Assembly (NCBI GenBank): GCA_002633005.1
Contig: NMRA01000032.1
Location: forward strand, 587,692 to 651,691
Length of the DNA: 64,000 bases
Origin: Phoronis australis
Lineage: Eukaryota; Phoronida; Phoronidae
Direction of reading: 5' to 3'
The first letter of the stretch is position 1. Each line of letters opens with the position of its first letter. Below the pieces are notes generated by a model. It ran no database searches. It saw only the letters and a program-made list of their open reading frames with translations, and was not told the origin of the DNA. Both the position numbers and the translations under genes were made by a program. Shown one piece after another: positions 45,201-55,863 of this stretch.

Positions 45201-48200
45201 GACCCTTTACTTGCACAATCTTGTGGTGCGTGGTAAGTGCTCTTCTTGCTTTACTATATTTCTGCTTCAGTGGTTTCTTTGTGCGTGGTTAGCCTCAGTT
45301 CTGTGCGTTTTAAGTGTTTTGGCTCGCCGTCAAGTAGTAAGGGTTGCTCAGCGTTGTAAGCGTTCTGTGTAGCCTCGTGGTAAGGATTCGATTGCTACCC
45401 CTACGTACTTGTTAAGGTACATGATATATCCTGTAAGTTTCATTTTGCATAGGCTGGAAAGAGGGATCAAGTAAAAGTGCTATTCAACTCGTCACTTCCG
45501 TTCTCGTTTGGAGTGGAGAAGTACGCCAAGGTCTTTGACGGAATTCTTAACCAGCGTAACATCCAGGCCAATTACAACCTGGACTTGGTAGCTGTTCGAC
45601 ATGAAAAGAAAGAAGCAGATTTCATGGAAATGGTCAGGTGCAAGCCGACGGGAAACGTGCAAACCTTCAATGTGAGTTATTCTTCTCCTTCAGTTTCTTT
45701 GGCTTCGTTTTTCTTTTTAGTGGAGTCATTATCCCATAACTCATTCCCTTTAAAGGACATTTTCAGCGATTAATTTTACAGAAATTAGCTATCGGATACA
45801 TTAACTCCGCAAAACCAGTAAGAGCGCTGCTCCACTGAGTTGAACAGCTTTAATTTTAGCGAATGTCTGGCAAGCAATGGTTAAGTGGTGCGCTCACCTT
45901 TGAAGCAACCATAGAGTAAACGTGGTTGTTAAGGGAACAGTTTCTTAAATGTAGTTTTGCCTGGCCTATTAAAAGACACTGACGACGACTTTACAATCCA
46001 NTAACTAACTGTAACCGCTAGATAACTCAACTTTTTCTTACAAGCTTCCTTTTGTTATTAAATTTCTTTCTGGTTTAGCTTCAATAGCGAGTAAATAGGC
46101 TTATATGATATAGGGTACTGATCACAGTAAAAGGTGGTAATCGAATCCTTGCTGCGGCCGTCACATCATACTACGGAAAATGAATGCTTACCTCCATCCA
46201 CTTATCAGTCGTAGTAAGAACTTTTGCCACACACCGCAAAAACTCTTACTATGGACCCTTTACTTGCACAATCTTGTGGTGCGTGGTAAGTGCTCTTTTT
46301 GCTTTACTATATTTCTGCTTCAGTGGTTTCTTTGTGCGTGGTTAGCCTCAGTTCTGTGCGTTTTAAGTGTTTTGGCTCGCCGTCAAGTAGTAAGGGTTGC
46401 TCAGTGTTGTAAGCGTTCTGTGTAGCCTCGTGGTAAGGATTCGATTGCTACCCCTACGTACTTGTTAAGGTGCATGATATATCCTGTAAGTTTCATTTTG
46501 CATAGGCTGGAAAGAGGGATCAAGTAAAAGTGCTATTCAACTCGTCACTTCCGTTCTCGTTTGGAGTGGAGAAGTACGCCAAGGTCTTTGACGGAATTCT
46601 TAACCAGCGTAATATCCAGGCCAATTACAACCTGGACTTGGTAGCTGTTCGACATGAAAAGAAAGAAGCAGATTTCATGGAAATGGTCAGGTGCAAGCCG
46701 ACGGGAAACGTGCAAACCTTCAATGTGAGTTATTCTTCTCCTTCAGTTTCTTTGGCTTCGTTTTTCTTTTTAGTGGAGTCATTATCCCATAACTCATTCC
46801 CTTTAAAGGACATTTTCAGCGATTAATTTTACAGAAATTAGCTATCGGATACATTAACTCCGCAAAACCAGTAAGAGCGCTGCTCCACTGAGTTGAACAG
46901 CTTTAATTTTAGCGAATGTCTGGCAAGCAATGGTTAAGTGGTGCGCTCACCTTTGAAGCAACCATAGAGTAAACGTGGTTGTTAAGGGAACAGTTTCTTA
47001 AATGTAGTTTTGCCTGGCCTATTAAAAGACACTGACGACGACTTTACAATCCAATAATGTTCTGTAACCCTCGACAACCCTCAAAAGCTTGGAGAAAACT
47101 TGAAATTTCCTGAGAAAATCTGCTATTAAACTGGCAAGCACGACTTACGCTTTAGGCGAGTCTCTACGTAACACCGGTTGGAAAAATCACCTACCAAGGA
47201 TCGCGTCTCAGGTTCTTAGTTGATTCTTGCTTTTATCACTCACGTGAGACGCCAGTGACGTATTAGCAGGGACAAAAAGGGTTGGTTGAAATCACCAAAA
47301 CAGGATTTAATGTTTTTGTTAGGCATGTAAAAATGTTAATGAGCAGGATGACCAATCATATGCTTTAAGCATTTGATATCACCTTATATTGAGCGATAAC
47401 GTTGCTCATTCCAGTATGACTTTATACACGCGGTGCCCCCCATGTCGGTACCGGATGTCCTACTCAAGAGTTCATTGGCTGATGCAGGCGGCTACTTGAA
47501 TGTGAACCACGAGACCCTGCAGCACAACTCATATCCCAACGTGTTTGGACTGGGAGATTGTATCAACATCGCCTCGTCCAAGACAGCCGCAGCAACAGGT
47601 TCGCACAACAATATCTCTCAAATGAAAATTTCCTTTACCAAAATGCATGTGTGCTATCAGCCTAAAAAATGAGGGGCCCCGAATTTTTGAGAATGTGGAC
47701 CTTTTACTAAGATTCACGGGATATATCCAGAGCTATCATTGAATTGTGAATTCTCCGAATTTTCCCAGTTCCTTTTTTAGTGGACTTTTGTCTCATTGTC
47801 CTCTCTTCGGAATTTCTGTTTCTCTGAGGCGGACCTTTTTGACCACTTCGCCAAATGGGGGGAGCTCGTTTGAGTTCCCCCAAGCCCCCCCCCCTCTCCC
47901 CTGGGTGCTCGCGTGATGTGGGCAGAGGTTTTAATGAAAAGCCAAGGTTACGACTTCATAGCACTTTCAAACAAAATTACTGCGTCATAGGTACGAGCGG
48001 GCACTTCACATCTCGCTCCCAGCTACTCGCTGTTAGCAATTATTAACAGAGAATTAAGTCTGATGTCGATTTTTGACAAGTGAGGGTGTGGAACGAGCGG
48101 CAGTGCCTGTTCTGAATTTCAGTTTCGTATTTTTACTTTATCATATTCTTTCTCAAGTAGGTTTTTAAGTCCTTGAGGCTGAGGGTAAATGTCTGTTATT

Positions 48201-51200
48201 ATCTAACACCGTTGAATACATATTTTCTCTGTTTTACCTATGTCACTGTAATAGATCAAACATACAAAAACATTCAGACCTGTATTGCTGAAATTTGCAC
48301 ATGCGCAGATCACGTGCTTCATAGAAAGGTCATTTCAGGATACGAAAATTTCCGAAAGGAACCGGATGGTTTGATTCATATACACTTTAAATGTACCATA
48401 TCATAAAGTGACATCATCTGAGTTCCCAGTCACACCAGGTGTTCACTGCCGTTCAGTGCCAGAGCACTTAGTATGCGGTGCCACAATTAAAGATGGTTTT
48501 GCTGAATTACAAAATTTGTTATGAAGTGATTGTTATGAAAAATGTTTGGGTAAGGAAAAATGTTGTGTGTTAAAGTTTTCACCCAGTACATGATGCTTTT
48601 TCAGGATTTGACATTTTGATTCTGCTAATGTCGATGATGATGCGATGCAGTTAGTTGAATATCATGAGAGTAGGCGCATAGCATGTTATACGACGTTGCA
48701 ACCATGATGGTGTGCAGTTACCGACGAATAAAATTATAAAATAGTAAAACTAGTAAAACTAAAATGACGAGCGTTGGTACTACAGTTATAAGACGTTTAT
48801 GGAATACTTCTGTCTTTTTCCTCCTATTAGCTTGCCAAAGTCGAACATTGAGGGACACCATCAGCAGTTACCTTGCAGGCCATGAACCAGACCCTACGGT
48901 GAGCGCACTTCATTTTGCTGTTTATAAATTAATTGCAGGCTGTCTGATACACGTTGTACCAGACGTGCGCAGGCCTCGCATGTGGGCCCATTGCACTGAT
49001 CACCTGGAAATATTTTTATGCTTTATTAATATGTGGTTAAAACCGAGCTGAGGAGCTAGAAACCTGGCTCAAGGGTTTAGCAGTGTGACATGGTGGGACT
49101 CGAACCCACGACCTCGAGTAAAGAAGGCGGGTACTTATCAACCATGCCACACTGCCTCCTCTCATTTTGCTGTTGGGCGCTTGCCAGTTTCCGAATGGCG
49201 TTACCGTGTACATATTCGAGGGGTCAGTGGAAGTAATTCTATTGCCGCGCCTAGAAATTCCACTGTTACCCTGGAAACACCACTCCCGGACAACCAGACA
49301 TCATACACCAAACTCGCGGTACAAATCCACAGACCAACCCACTTAGCGGAACGCAGCGCCGGTGACCAAACTCCATATCCGAGGACCACATACCTTGGCA
49401 GCACCTCTGGTCTGCAGCTGAAATTTAGATGCGTAGCCATAGAATCTAGTCCCTGGGACTGGAGTTCGGTCATCGTGCGGGTTTGACGATTTCTACCCCA
49501 AGTTTGGTATCTGCTGATTCGGGACTGGGTTTTGTGGGGGTTCATAACTGGAATTTAGAGGAGCGACCGTGCAATTGTTTCCCCTCCATGATACTGTGTA
49601 ATGTCCGTAATGAAACTGACAAATTTCTTATCGAACANNNNNNNNNNNNNNNNNNNNNNNNNNNNNNNNNACACTGCCTCCTCTCATTTTGCTGTTGGGC
49701 GCTTGCCAGTTTCCGAATGGCGTTACCGTGTACATATTCGAGGGGTCAGTGGAAGTAATTCTATTGCCGCGCCTAGAAATTCCACTGTTACCCTGGAAAC
49801 ACCACTCCCGGACAACCAGACATCATACACCAAACTCGCGGTACAAATCCACAGACCAACCCACTTAGCGGAACGCATCGCCGGTGACCAAACTCCATAT
49901 CCGAGGACCACATACCTTGGCAGCACCTCTGGTCTGCAGCTGAAATTTAGATGCGTAGCCATAGAATCTAGTCCCTGGGACTGGAGTTCGGTCATCGTGC
50001 AGGTTTGACGATTTCTACCCCAAGTTTGGTATCTGCTGATTCGGGACTGGGTTTTGTGGGGGTTCATAACTGGAATTTAGAGGAGCGACCGTGGAATTGT
50101 TTCCCCTCCATGATACTGTGTAATGTCCGTAAGGAAACTGACAAATTTCTTATCGAACAGCCCTGGCATGTGAATTTTTGAGAACTTCAGCAGAAATATG
50201 CCTAGTCATGGCCGGCGCTGCACTGACATAAGTGGGGGCTATAGCCCCCAACCCCCCCCCCCGCCCCCTATGGCGCGCAGCCCTATCACCATGGGTGGTG
50301 CAGCACTGAAATAAGTGGTGCTATAGCCCCTACAGCCCCCTATGGTGCGCCGCCCTTGCTATCGGTTATTCCCGTCGATTTACTGTGCGTACTCTGTAGG
50401 ATGATTATCATTCACCCTAATGCAGTTAATCCCGCCTTTTGTGAAACACGCAACTTTAGATTAAGACCATTTGCTGTTATAAAACTGGTCTGTTATTGTT
50501 CCTTAGAAGTATTTTGATCCTGAAAAGAACTGAAAGTGCCTTATCGAGGCCAAATTTATTAAGTTAGTTTGACAAGTCATTTTACTGCCAAAAGGAATAT
50601 GGCTAGCGTCAAACGGGCTGTTGTCGAGACCGAACACGCATCTACTCAGTAGGCCTTGAACACAGGCTACCAGTCTTTAGCGCATCAAATGACTAGCGAG
50701 GTGATCCCCTACAGCACATCGGGTTTCAAGCATTAACAAACTGTCGAAAATACTTTTCTGGGCATGCCGGAGACTAGTTTTGTAACGGTAATGTACAGGT
50801 TTATGAAACAGATTTTAAGCTGCGTTTTGCCGTAATTGGCTGCCAATATGTTGAATTCTTAATTGAAGCGCTTTGTGGCTCAGTTTAAAAGTATTATGTC
50901 GCTCATCCGACTGAGCTGGCCACTCAAGCCACAATGGCAAGCTGTGCGTTCATGCGTCATTTTCATATTCGTAATTGACGCCTTGGCCAACTCCAATAAA
51001 CTTTGAAGGTAGGGAATATCATAATACAGATTTTTTAGAAAGTAAGTCAGGCCTATGATTGATTTTCGTCGTTTTAACCTGCTAAACAGAGCTAAACGCA
51101 GCTTTAAATAAGGGCTGTTGCATTGTTTAGAACAGATTGAAAGCAAGAATTGGTTATCATGCGTTTTTCCTCCTCATGAACAGCTTCATGCCTTCTCAGT

Positions 51201-52627
51201 TCACGCGCTGTTTTGTCCGTTTCAGTACGATGGCTACACCTGTTGTCCTGTTATCACAGCCTATGGCAAAGCAGTGATAGTTGAATACAGCGGTCTGACA
51301 ATGCAACCACTGGAAACAATACCAAGGGAGATACTTAGGGAGTCGAGGCTGTCCTACTTGTTGAAGAAATACATCATACCTGTAGTCTACTGGAATTTCC
51401 TTTTAAAGTAGGTGTACAAAGATGTTTAGATTGAGCTGTAGAAAAAAAGAGTGGGTCAACGGGGGAGAGGCATGTGTAAACTTCACTATATAACAGTAGG
51501 TTGTAAAAGTGGTGTTAGTCCTGGGAGTTTCGTGAACTTGGATACGTCTGTGTCCCCAATATTTTACCTTCCTGCGGGCTGCCTCACGGTGGATCTGGAA
51601 TTGCTAAAGCGGTGCGGTGTAATTGGGTTCGGCTTCAGTGACACTGGTAAATTGACTATTTCGCGATCTTGATTCCTGAATTGCAGGCGGTCTGATACAC
51701 GCGCAGACGTGTGCAGGTCGCTCAGGTGGACCCATCAAGTTGCACTGATCACCTGAAACCATTTTTACGCATTGTTAATGCATAGTTAAAATCTGAAACC
51801 TGACTCAAGTTTCTAGCAGTGTGCCCCTCGTGGGACTCGAACCCAAGACCTTAAATATAGGAAGCGGACACTTATGCCACTGGGCCACACTGCCTCCTCT
51901 TTGTTTCCTATCCTAAGCGAAGATTTTTTTCGGGGCAAGTGCAAGCTAATGTTTTGCTGTCTGAGGAGTTCAGAGCGGCTTCAAGTGTCCTTGCAATGAG
52001 GCTAACAGGGTTTAATGCCCTACAGGTACACTAGTGAATTGGGCTGGTCATAACAACACCCGCGGTGGACATTCATTAAGAATAGTATCTCAACATGCAT
52101 CTGCCCTGGTGGATAATAAGAATAGCGCGTGATGGGCGTCGGGACCGGCAAATCTTGACCGTAGAACTTGGGTACTTGCTCCATTCAAATAAAGGTCTGC
52201 ATAAAATATCGGTGTTTGTTGTTGGCTGTTCAAACATATTCTGCAATTAGCACATAAATAACTGGAACACACGTGCTGGATAACTTTGGTCGCGATGATA
52301 GTGTACACTCAAGGGTATTAAGCACTCTTGGGACACCAAAACAAAAGGGAGCACGCTTTCCATGCGTCAAACCCAAACGCACGAATAAGCAGGGTCAGTG
52401 AATCAAATATTTCTGTTTGCCGCCGACTGATGCTCTATTTGCGGGACACTCTATCACAGTTTTTCGGTGAAACTGATGTACACTAGAAGTGGCCCCAATG
52501 CAACAACAAAAATGGTCATTCTGTGTTCAATAAAATAATGTAATTGTCTGTATTCATTTTTTTCAGAGGGAAATACGAAGGAATACCGGGAAAGAACGGT
52601 GCTGCCAAAAGGAAGTGTGTGCAGTAG
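42001..52627 (+). CDS. SQOR: Sulfide:quinone oxidoreductase, mitochondrial (complete, nine coding exons)
   Basis: Exons 42001-42216, 42429-42599, 43912-43965, 44221-44418, 45453-45671 (or its duplicate 46506-46724), 47415-47598, 48831-48898, 51226-51407 and 52567-52627 splice with GT/AG borders and matching phases into 450 codons plus stop, the same length as human SQOR. The enzyme oxidises H2S on the inner mitochondrial membrane, passes electrons to ubiquinone and transfers sulfane sulfur to a thiol acceptor. The N-terminus is Arg/Ser-rich and lacks acidic residues, as in a mitochondrial presequence. The FAD-binding GxGxxG motif is VAIVGGGTGGLAMANKL. The two redox cysteines that form the trisulfide bridge lie in TPISCGGAPQKIMYL and YDGYTCCPVITAY. 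YPNVFGLGDC is the C-terminal FAD contact. Start choice: first ATG of the presequence exon. Intron 4 and exon 5 are duplicated in the assembly; using both copies would add 73 residues. Confidence 0.95.
42429..42599 (+). CDS. SQOR: SQOR exon 2
   Basis: 57 codons between TTCCAG and GTAACG. NHYYKPVWTLVGAG is strongly conserved in SQORs. Confidence 0.93.
43912..43965 (+). CDS. SQOR: SQOR exon 3 (18 codons)
   Basis: VSYDVLIVALGLQPKFNQ, bordered by TTTTGTAG and GTAACT. The YDxLIxALG motif is typical of this flavoprotein family. Too short for ORF-length filters. Confidence 0.9.
44221..44418 (+). CDS. SQOR: SQOR exon 4, first redox cysteine
   Basis: 66 codons. PISCGGAPQKIMYL carries the active-site Cys equivalent to human Cys201. 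Acceptor CTTAAAG, donor GTATTT. Confidence 0.93.
45453..45671 (+). CDS. SQOR: SQOR exon 5, copy A
   Basis: 73 codons from AGKRDQVKVLFNSSLPFSFG to GNVQTFN; acceptor TGCATAG, donor GTGAGT. Both ends are phase 0. It is repeated at 46506-46724 with one synonymous difference (AAC to AAT). Confidence 0.92.
46506..46724 (+). CDS. SQOR: SQOR exon 5, copy B (probable assembly duplicate)
   Basis: Same product as copy A. It lies exactly 1053 bases downstream in a 1.05-kb duplication whose junction is the N at 46001. Human-length SQOR needs only one copy. Confidence 0.8.
47055..47320 (+). repeat. Interspersed repeat family R1, copy 3
   Basis: GTAACCCTCGACAACCCTC, AATCTGCTATTAAAC, GACGTATTAGCAGGG and GGTTGAAATCACCAAAACAGG match 9050-9340 and 13870-14660 in order. 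It lies in SQOR intron 5. Confidence 0.6.
47415..47598 (+). CDS. SQOR: SQOR exon 6
   Basis: 61 codons plus one base: YDFIHAVPPMSVPDVLLKSS to SSKTAAAT. Includes YPNVFGLGDC. Acceptor TTCCAG, donor GTTCGC. Confidence 0.93.
47655..47916. mobile_element. G/C-tract MITE, copy f
   Basis: It has the family core TGTGGACCTTTTACTAAGA and CACTTCGCCAAATGGGG, and ends GGGTGCTCGCGTG. It lies in SQOR intron 6, just after exon 6. Confidence 0.65.
48831..48898 (+). CDS. SQOR: SQOR exon 7
   Basis: ACQSRTLRDTISSYLAGHEP then DPT, with the first codon split from exon 6. Acceptor CTATTAG, donor GTGAGC. It aligns with the AAQSGILDRTI region of vertebrate SQORs. Confidence 0.88.
48923..49162 (-). mobile_element. 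tRNA-derived SINE with 12-bp target-site duplication
   Basis: CATTTTGCTGTT occurs at 48911-48922 and 49163-49174. On the minus strand the element starts GAGGAGGCAGTGTGGCATGG (A box) and has a B box GTGGGTTCGAGTCCCAC. It ends with the hairpin sequence CTGGTACAACGTGTATCAGA and an A/T tail. It lies in SQOR intron 7. Confidence 0.85.
49141..50160 (+). repeat. About 0.5-kb direct duplication around a 33-base N run
   Basis: 49142-49637 and 49671-50160 are nearly identical. The N run at 49638-49670 is the junction. The 133-codon frames in both copies are identical apart from a few changes and lack domain similarity, so they are not called as genes. Confidence 0.8.
50230..50355. repeat. G/C palindromes, two related units
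   Basis: GTGGGGGCTATAGCCCCCA (about 50233) and GTGGTGCTATAGCCCCTA (about 50316) lie in similar contexts (CACTGAMATAAGTGG... CCCCCTATGG.GCGC), suggesting a small tandem or nested foldback element. Confidence 0.6.
51226..51407 (+). CDS. SQOR: SQOR exon 8, second redox cysteine
   Basis: 60 codons plus two bases, starting YDGYTCCPVITAYGKAVIVE. The Cys pair here includes the equivalent of human Cys379. Acceptor TTTCAG, donor GTAGGT. Confidence 0.93.
51681..51900 (-). mobile_element. tRNA-derived SINE, second copy
   Basis: Same family as 48923-49162. On the minus strand it reads GAGGAGGCAGTGTGGCCCAG with A box TGGCCCAGTGGC and B box TTGGGTTCGAGTCCCAC, then a shortened terminal hairpin and TGCAATT. 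Target-site duplication not evident. It lies in SQOR intron 8. Confidence 0.75.
52567..52627 (+). CDS. SQOR: SQOR exon 9 and stop codon
   Basis: Completes the split Lys codon, then GKYEGIPGKNGAAKRKCVQ and TAG. Acceptor TTTTTTTCAG. Confidence 0.88.
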
Positions 52628-52774
52628 TGGAGAATGCTGTCATGTTTTAAACGTTTGTGTTGGAACTGTGTTAAGTTACTGCAGATAGTCCACAGTTGTA
52701 AGGCAGCGGTGAAGCTCACAGTTTAAACTGGCCAAGTGCGGCTGGAACACACGAGCATTTTCCCAATATCGACA

Positions 52775-52839
52775 AATAAACTCAAGACTTGCACATGGAC
52801 GAAAAATTTAAAGACAAGTGTTCAGTTTGTGTAAATAAA
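52775..52839 (+). terminator. SQOR polyadenylation signals
   Basis: AATAAA at 52775-52780 and again at 52834-52839, 150-210 bases after the stop. Confidence 0.65.
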
Positions 52840-54057
52840 CGTTAACTTATTCGACACTGCCTTTATATCATACTACCTATGCGCCAACCTACTGGAATAC
52901 ACTATAGCGCGAATGGACACTGATAAGTGATTGTTCAGTAATCGTATATTGTAATGTTGACCAAATTATCTCTTATGAATGATATCCCTTGCTCGAATTT
53001 AGAAAAACGGCTTTTGATGCCTCTAACTTCAGAGCTTTTTTCAGGATCGTTTTGCATGCCTCAGTGACTCGGTATATTTAAAAATGTATGTAAAATGTCC
53101 TTTATTTCTTGGTTCGTGTTTGGCCATAATGTTATTTAGGATCCAAAAAGAATGTCTAAATGTGGCAAACTTCGGAACATCATGTTGTCTTAGAAACGGC
53201 TGATGCCATGAAACTTCCAGCCTTGATACTATGCTTTATGAATTGTTCTTTAAAATGCCACAAAGAATTGTTGCAGTGGTCTTATCAGACTTCCTAATAA
53301 CGATGTCATCATGTTAATGTTAGTTTCCGCATGATGCAATTATCTTGTAATAAGTTGTTTCCTATACTCAAGAATGAAAGCTTCTTCTCGGCTGCAGGGT
53401 CATGGAGCTGATTATGTGTTTTTTGAACAAAGAACAGATCCAATTCAAGAAATTCCAAAAGAATATTAACCAAAGAACTTCGTATTGCCGCCAAGCAACT
53501 GAGGGACAATGATGACATCGTTATTAGGAAGTCTGATAAGACCACTGCGTGTGTCATAATGAATAAGAACGAGTACCAAAGAGAAACTGAATAACATCAT
53601 TGCTGACAAGTCAAAGTTTGAGAGTATAAATCGTAACCCCGTAAATAATCTTAAGAAAGAACTAAACCGTTTAATTAAACTAGCCAATGCTCACAAAAAG
53701 TATTTCAAAATTGTTGAGGGTGATTTTTCAGAAGGATACTTGTACAGTAACCCTGAAACACATAAGCCTGGGTACCCACTAAGATCCATCATTTCTCAAG
53801 TGTTAACCCCTACTTATGAAATTGCTAAAACATTAGATAAACTATCAAACAATACTTACCTTATAAGTACAATGTGAAATCTCGTAATGAATTTTTAGAT
53901 TTATTAAGATCTGTTGACGCAACACCAAATTCCTATCTTGTATCTCTTGACGTTGTCGAAAGTGTAGAAATTATAATATCTTCTATGTATAGCCATGTAT
54001 CAATGGCTCCTCCCAGTATTCCTAAAGAGGTAATTCGAGATTTGCTGTTACATTGCA

Positions 54058-55095
54058 CTACAAAAGTACATCGATGGCAAACTGTATTTACAAACCAATG
54101 GTGGATCACCTCTCGGACCAACTTTTGCTGATTTTTACATGTGCAACCTTGAAACTAAGATTATTGATAGTCTTCAAGAAAAGCCGAACATGTACTGCAG
54201 GTATGTTGATGATATTTTTATCATTGCCTACCATGATAAGCAGTTACCAGTTAGCAAAAAGCTTCCGTTCCTAAACGTACTTATTGATTATGATGAATGT
54301 GGTATTAAAACCTTAGTATGCAGGAAACCAACATATGATGTGGTTTGTTTACATGAAACCAGCCAATGTCCTCTGAGATATAAACTCTCTGTTTTGAAAA
54401 GCTTTTTGAAAAGAGCATATTCCGTTTGCTCAGACTGGGAAACCTTCAATACTGAGTGTAATCGCATCAAGCAAATTATGATAAATAACGTTTACAGTAA
54501 TAAGTTTGTTGATGAAAATATGAAGCATTTCATAAGCCGCTTGCAGAAGCCTGTATGTTTAAAACAAATAAGTGGTTGTACCAAGAAACTACTCTACCAC
54601 AACCAATTCCGTTCACGTTATAAAAAAATAATTGCAGGCGGTCTGATACACGTTGTATCAGACGTGCGTTCACGTTACATTGAAGATGAACGAGTTTTAA
54701 AACGGATCATCCATAATAATGTTAAGACCGTTAAGCCAGAATATAGCCTTTCGTTAATTACAGATTACCAAAACCATAAAACTAAAGATCTTGTTGTTAA
54801 AAACAATATGTGTACAAAGTCTGTCCGAGTGTTAGCCAAAACTGACTTGATTTATCAGTTCAGTTGCCCTCACAATGAATGGATTCGTTCAAACAAGATT
54901 GCTCAAGGTATGTTGGTTATACAACTTGCACTTTATCTCGCCGGTTATCTGTGCATTTACAAAATGGATCCATTAAAGATCACTTTCAAACACTCCACAA
55001 ACAGAAAAGTTCTCGTTCAGATATTGTTGACAATACCATCGTTAGGTATTCCGAACGTGACTCATTTCGTTAGAAAATACTCGAAGCTTCAATAA
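54058..55095 (+). pseudogene. Longest open stretch of the Penelope-like element (RT palm and thumb)
   Basis: About 345 open codons containing the reverse-transcriptase B and C motifs (SPLGPTFADF and YVDD) and downstream thumb-like sequence. After about 54880 the frame leaves the true GIY-YIG reading frame, so the last 70 residues are out of frame. The frame includes 19 residues contributed by an inserted SINE fragment (54621-54677). Confidence 0.75.
54621..54677 (-). mobile_element. 57-bp SINE 3'-end insertion inside the retroelement frame
   Basis: CGTTCACGTTA occurs at 54610-54620 and 54667-54677. Between them is AATTGCAGGCGGTCTGATAC followed by ACGTTGTATCAGACGTG, the terminal hairpin region of the SINE at 48923-49162. 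The period of 57 bases keeps the host frame open. Confidence 0.8.
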
Positions 55096-55578
55096 TAAAA
55101 ACTGAAACTCCTGACATAAATTCCCAAGATACTGGGTTCCATCTTACCTTGTCGTTATATAAATAATGTCCATAAGTTGTAACACCTATGCATTTTATTA
55201 AATTTTACAACGTTTTATAGTACATTGATTTCCATGACAATTCCTTCTGTAATTGCGCTCTTATATTCGTGTATAATGTCATTGCTCTTGTTTCGTGTAT
55301 ATTACACGATAGCGTTTATGATTTTTAAATTTATTTGCCTTGGATGACTGAAGTCTAGTCGAAGTACAGCAACTGTTTTATTATGAAATGTTTTATTTTG
55401 ATATACTTATATATTTGTGTTCGTGATGCCACTTACACTCGGCGATCTGTTATTTCAACTGCCATCTGAAGAAAGACATTGATGTAGACAATACAAAGTT
55501 TGTTGAACAAACTATCTGAGGCCAAGAACAGCTTACTTTTCAATGAAACATGTATAAAAGAAGGGCAGGTCTGCTACC

Positions 55579-55581
<3 letters not shown>

Positions 55582-55658
<77 letters not shown>

Positions 55659-55740
55659 TGTATGTATGAATGTGTGTATGTATGTAGATATATAGCTAGG
55701 TAGGTATGTATATATATATATATCTGCGCGTGTGTGTGTG

Positions 55741-55772
<32 letters not shown>

Positions 55773-55805
55773 TGCATGCGTGTGTGTGGGTGGTTGTGTG
55801 TGTAT
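55582..55805 (+). repeat. Compound microsatellite (AT)n-(GTAT)n-(TG)n-(CGTG)n
   Basis: Runs of AT, then GTAT units, then TG and TGCG/TGTG units, about 220 bp in all. Open frames here on both strands are meaningless. Confidence 0.95.
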
Positions 55806-55863
55806 ACTTGATCAAACTTGACTTTACTTTTAGCTGGACATTTTGTAGGCCTTACACTTTCTC

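Larger units (their letters stand above)
44949..47053 (+). repeat. 1.05-kb direct duplication around the N at 46001
   Basis: 44949-46000 and 46002-47053 are almost identical at a constant offset of 1053 bases and end in the same sequence, TTTACAATCCA. Very low divergence and an N at the join indicate an assembly or haplotype duplication. Confidence 0.85.
53380..55170 (+). pseudogene. Penelope-like retroelement with reverse transcriptase and GIY-YIG remnants
   Basis: Three or more frames, read in order, give a Penelope-like protein. RIAAKQLRDNDDIVIRKSDK lies at 53478-53594. SNPETHKPGYPLRSIISQ is in another frame, ending at a stop at 53877. SYLVSLDV is near 53930. From about 54058 a long frame holds NGGSPLGPTFADFYMCNLE, the catalytic YCRYVDDIF and PFLNVLIDYDECG. 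Near 54880 another frame holds YVGYTTCTLSRRLSVHLQNG and KDHF, a GIY-YIG endonuclease domain. Order and motifs are those of GIY-YIG-bearing Penelope-like elements. At least three frameshifts and one SINE insertion make it inactive. It begins about 0.75 kb after the SQOR stop. Confidence 0.8.

Noticed and set aside
45127-45372. 81-codon frame in SQOR intron 4, also at 46180-46425
   Set aside because: Intronic; conserved only because the segment is duplicated in the assembly.
49085-50008. 133- and 135-codon plus-strand frames, nearly identical
   Set aside because: They start in the SINE's tRNA-like sequence, cross repeat boundaries and owe their identity to the assembly duplication. No domain or splice support in an SQOR intron.
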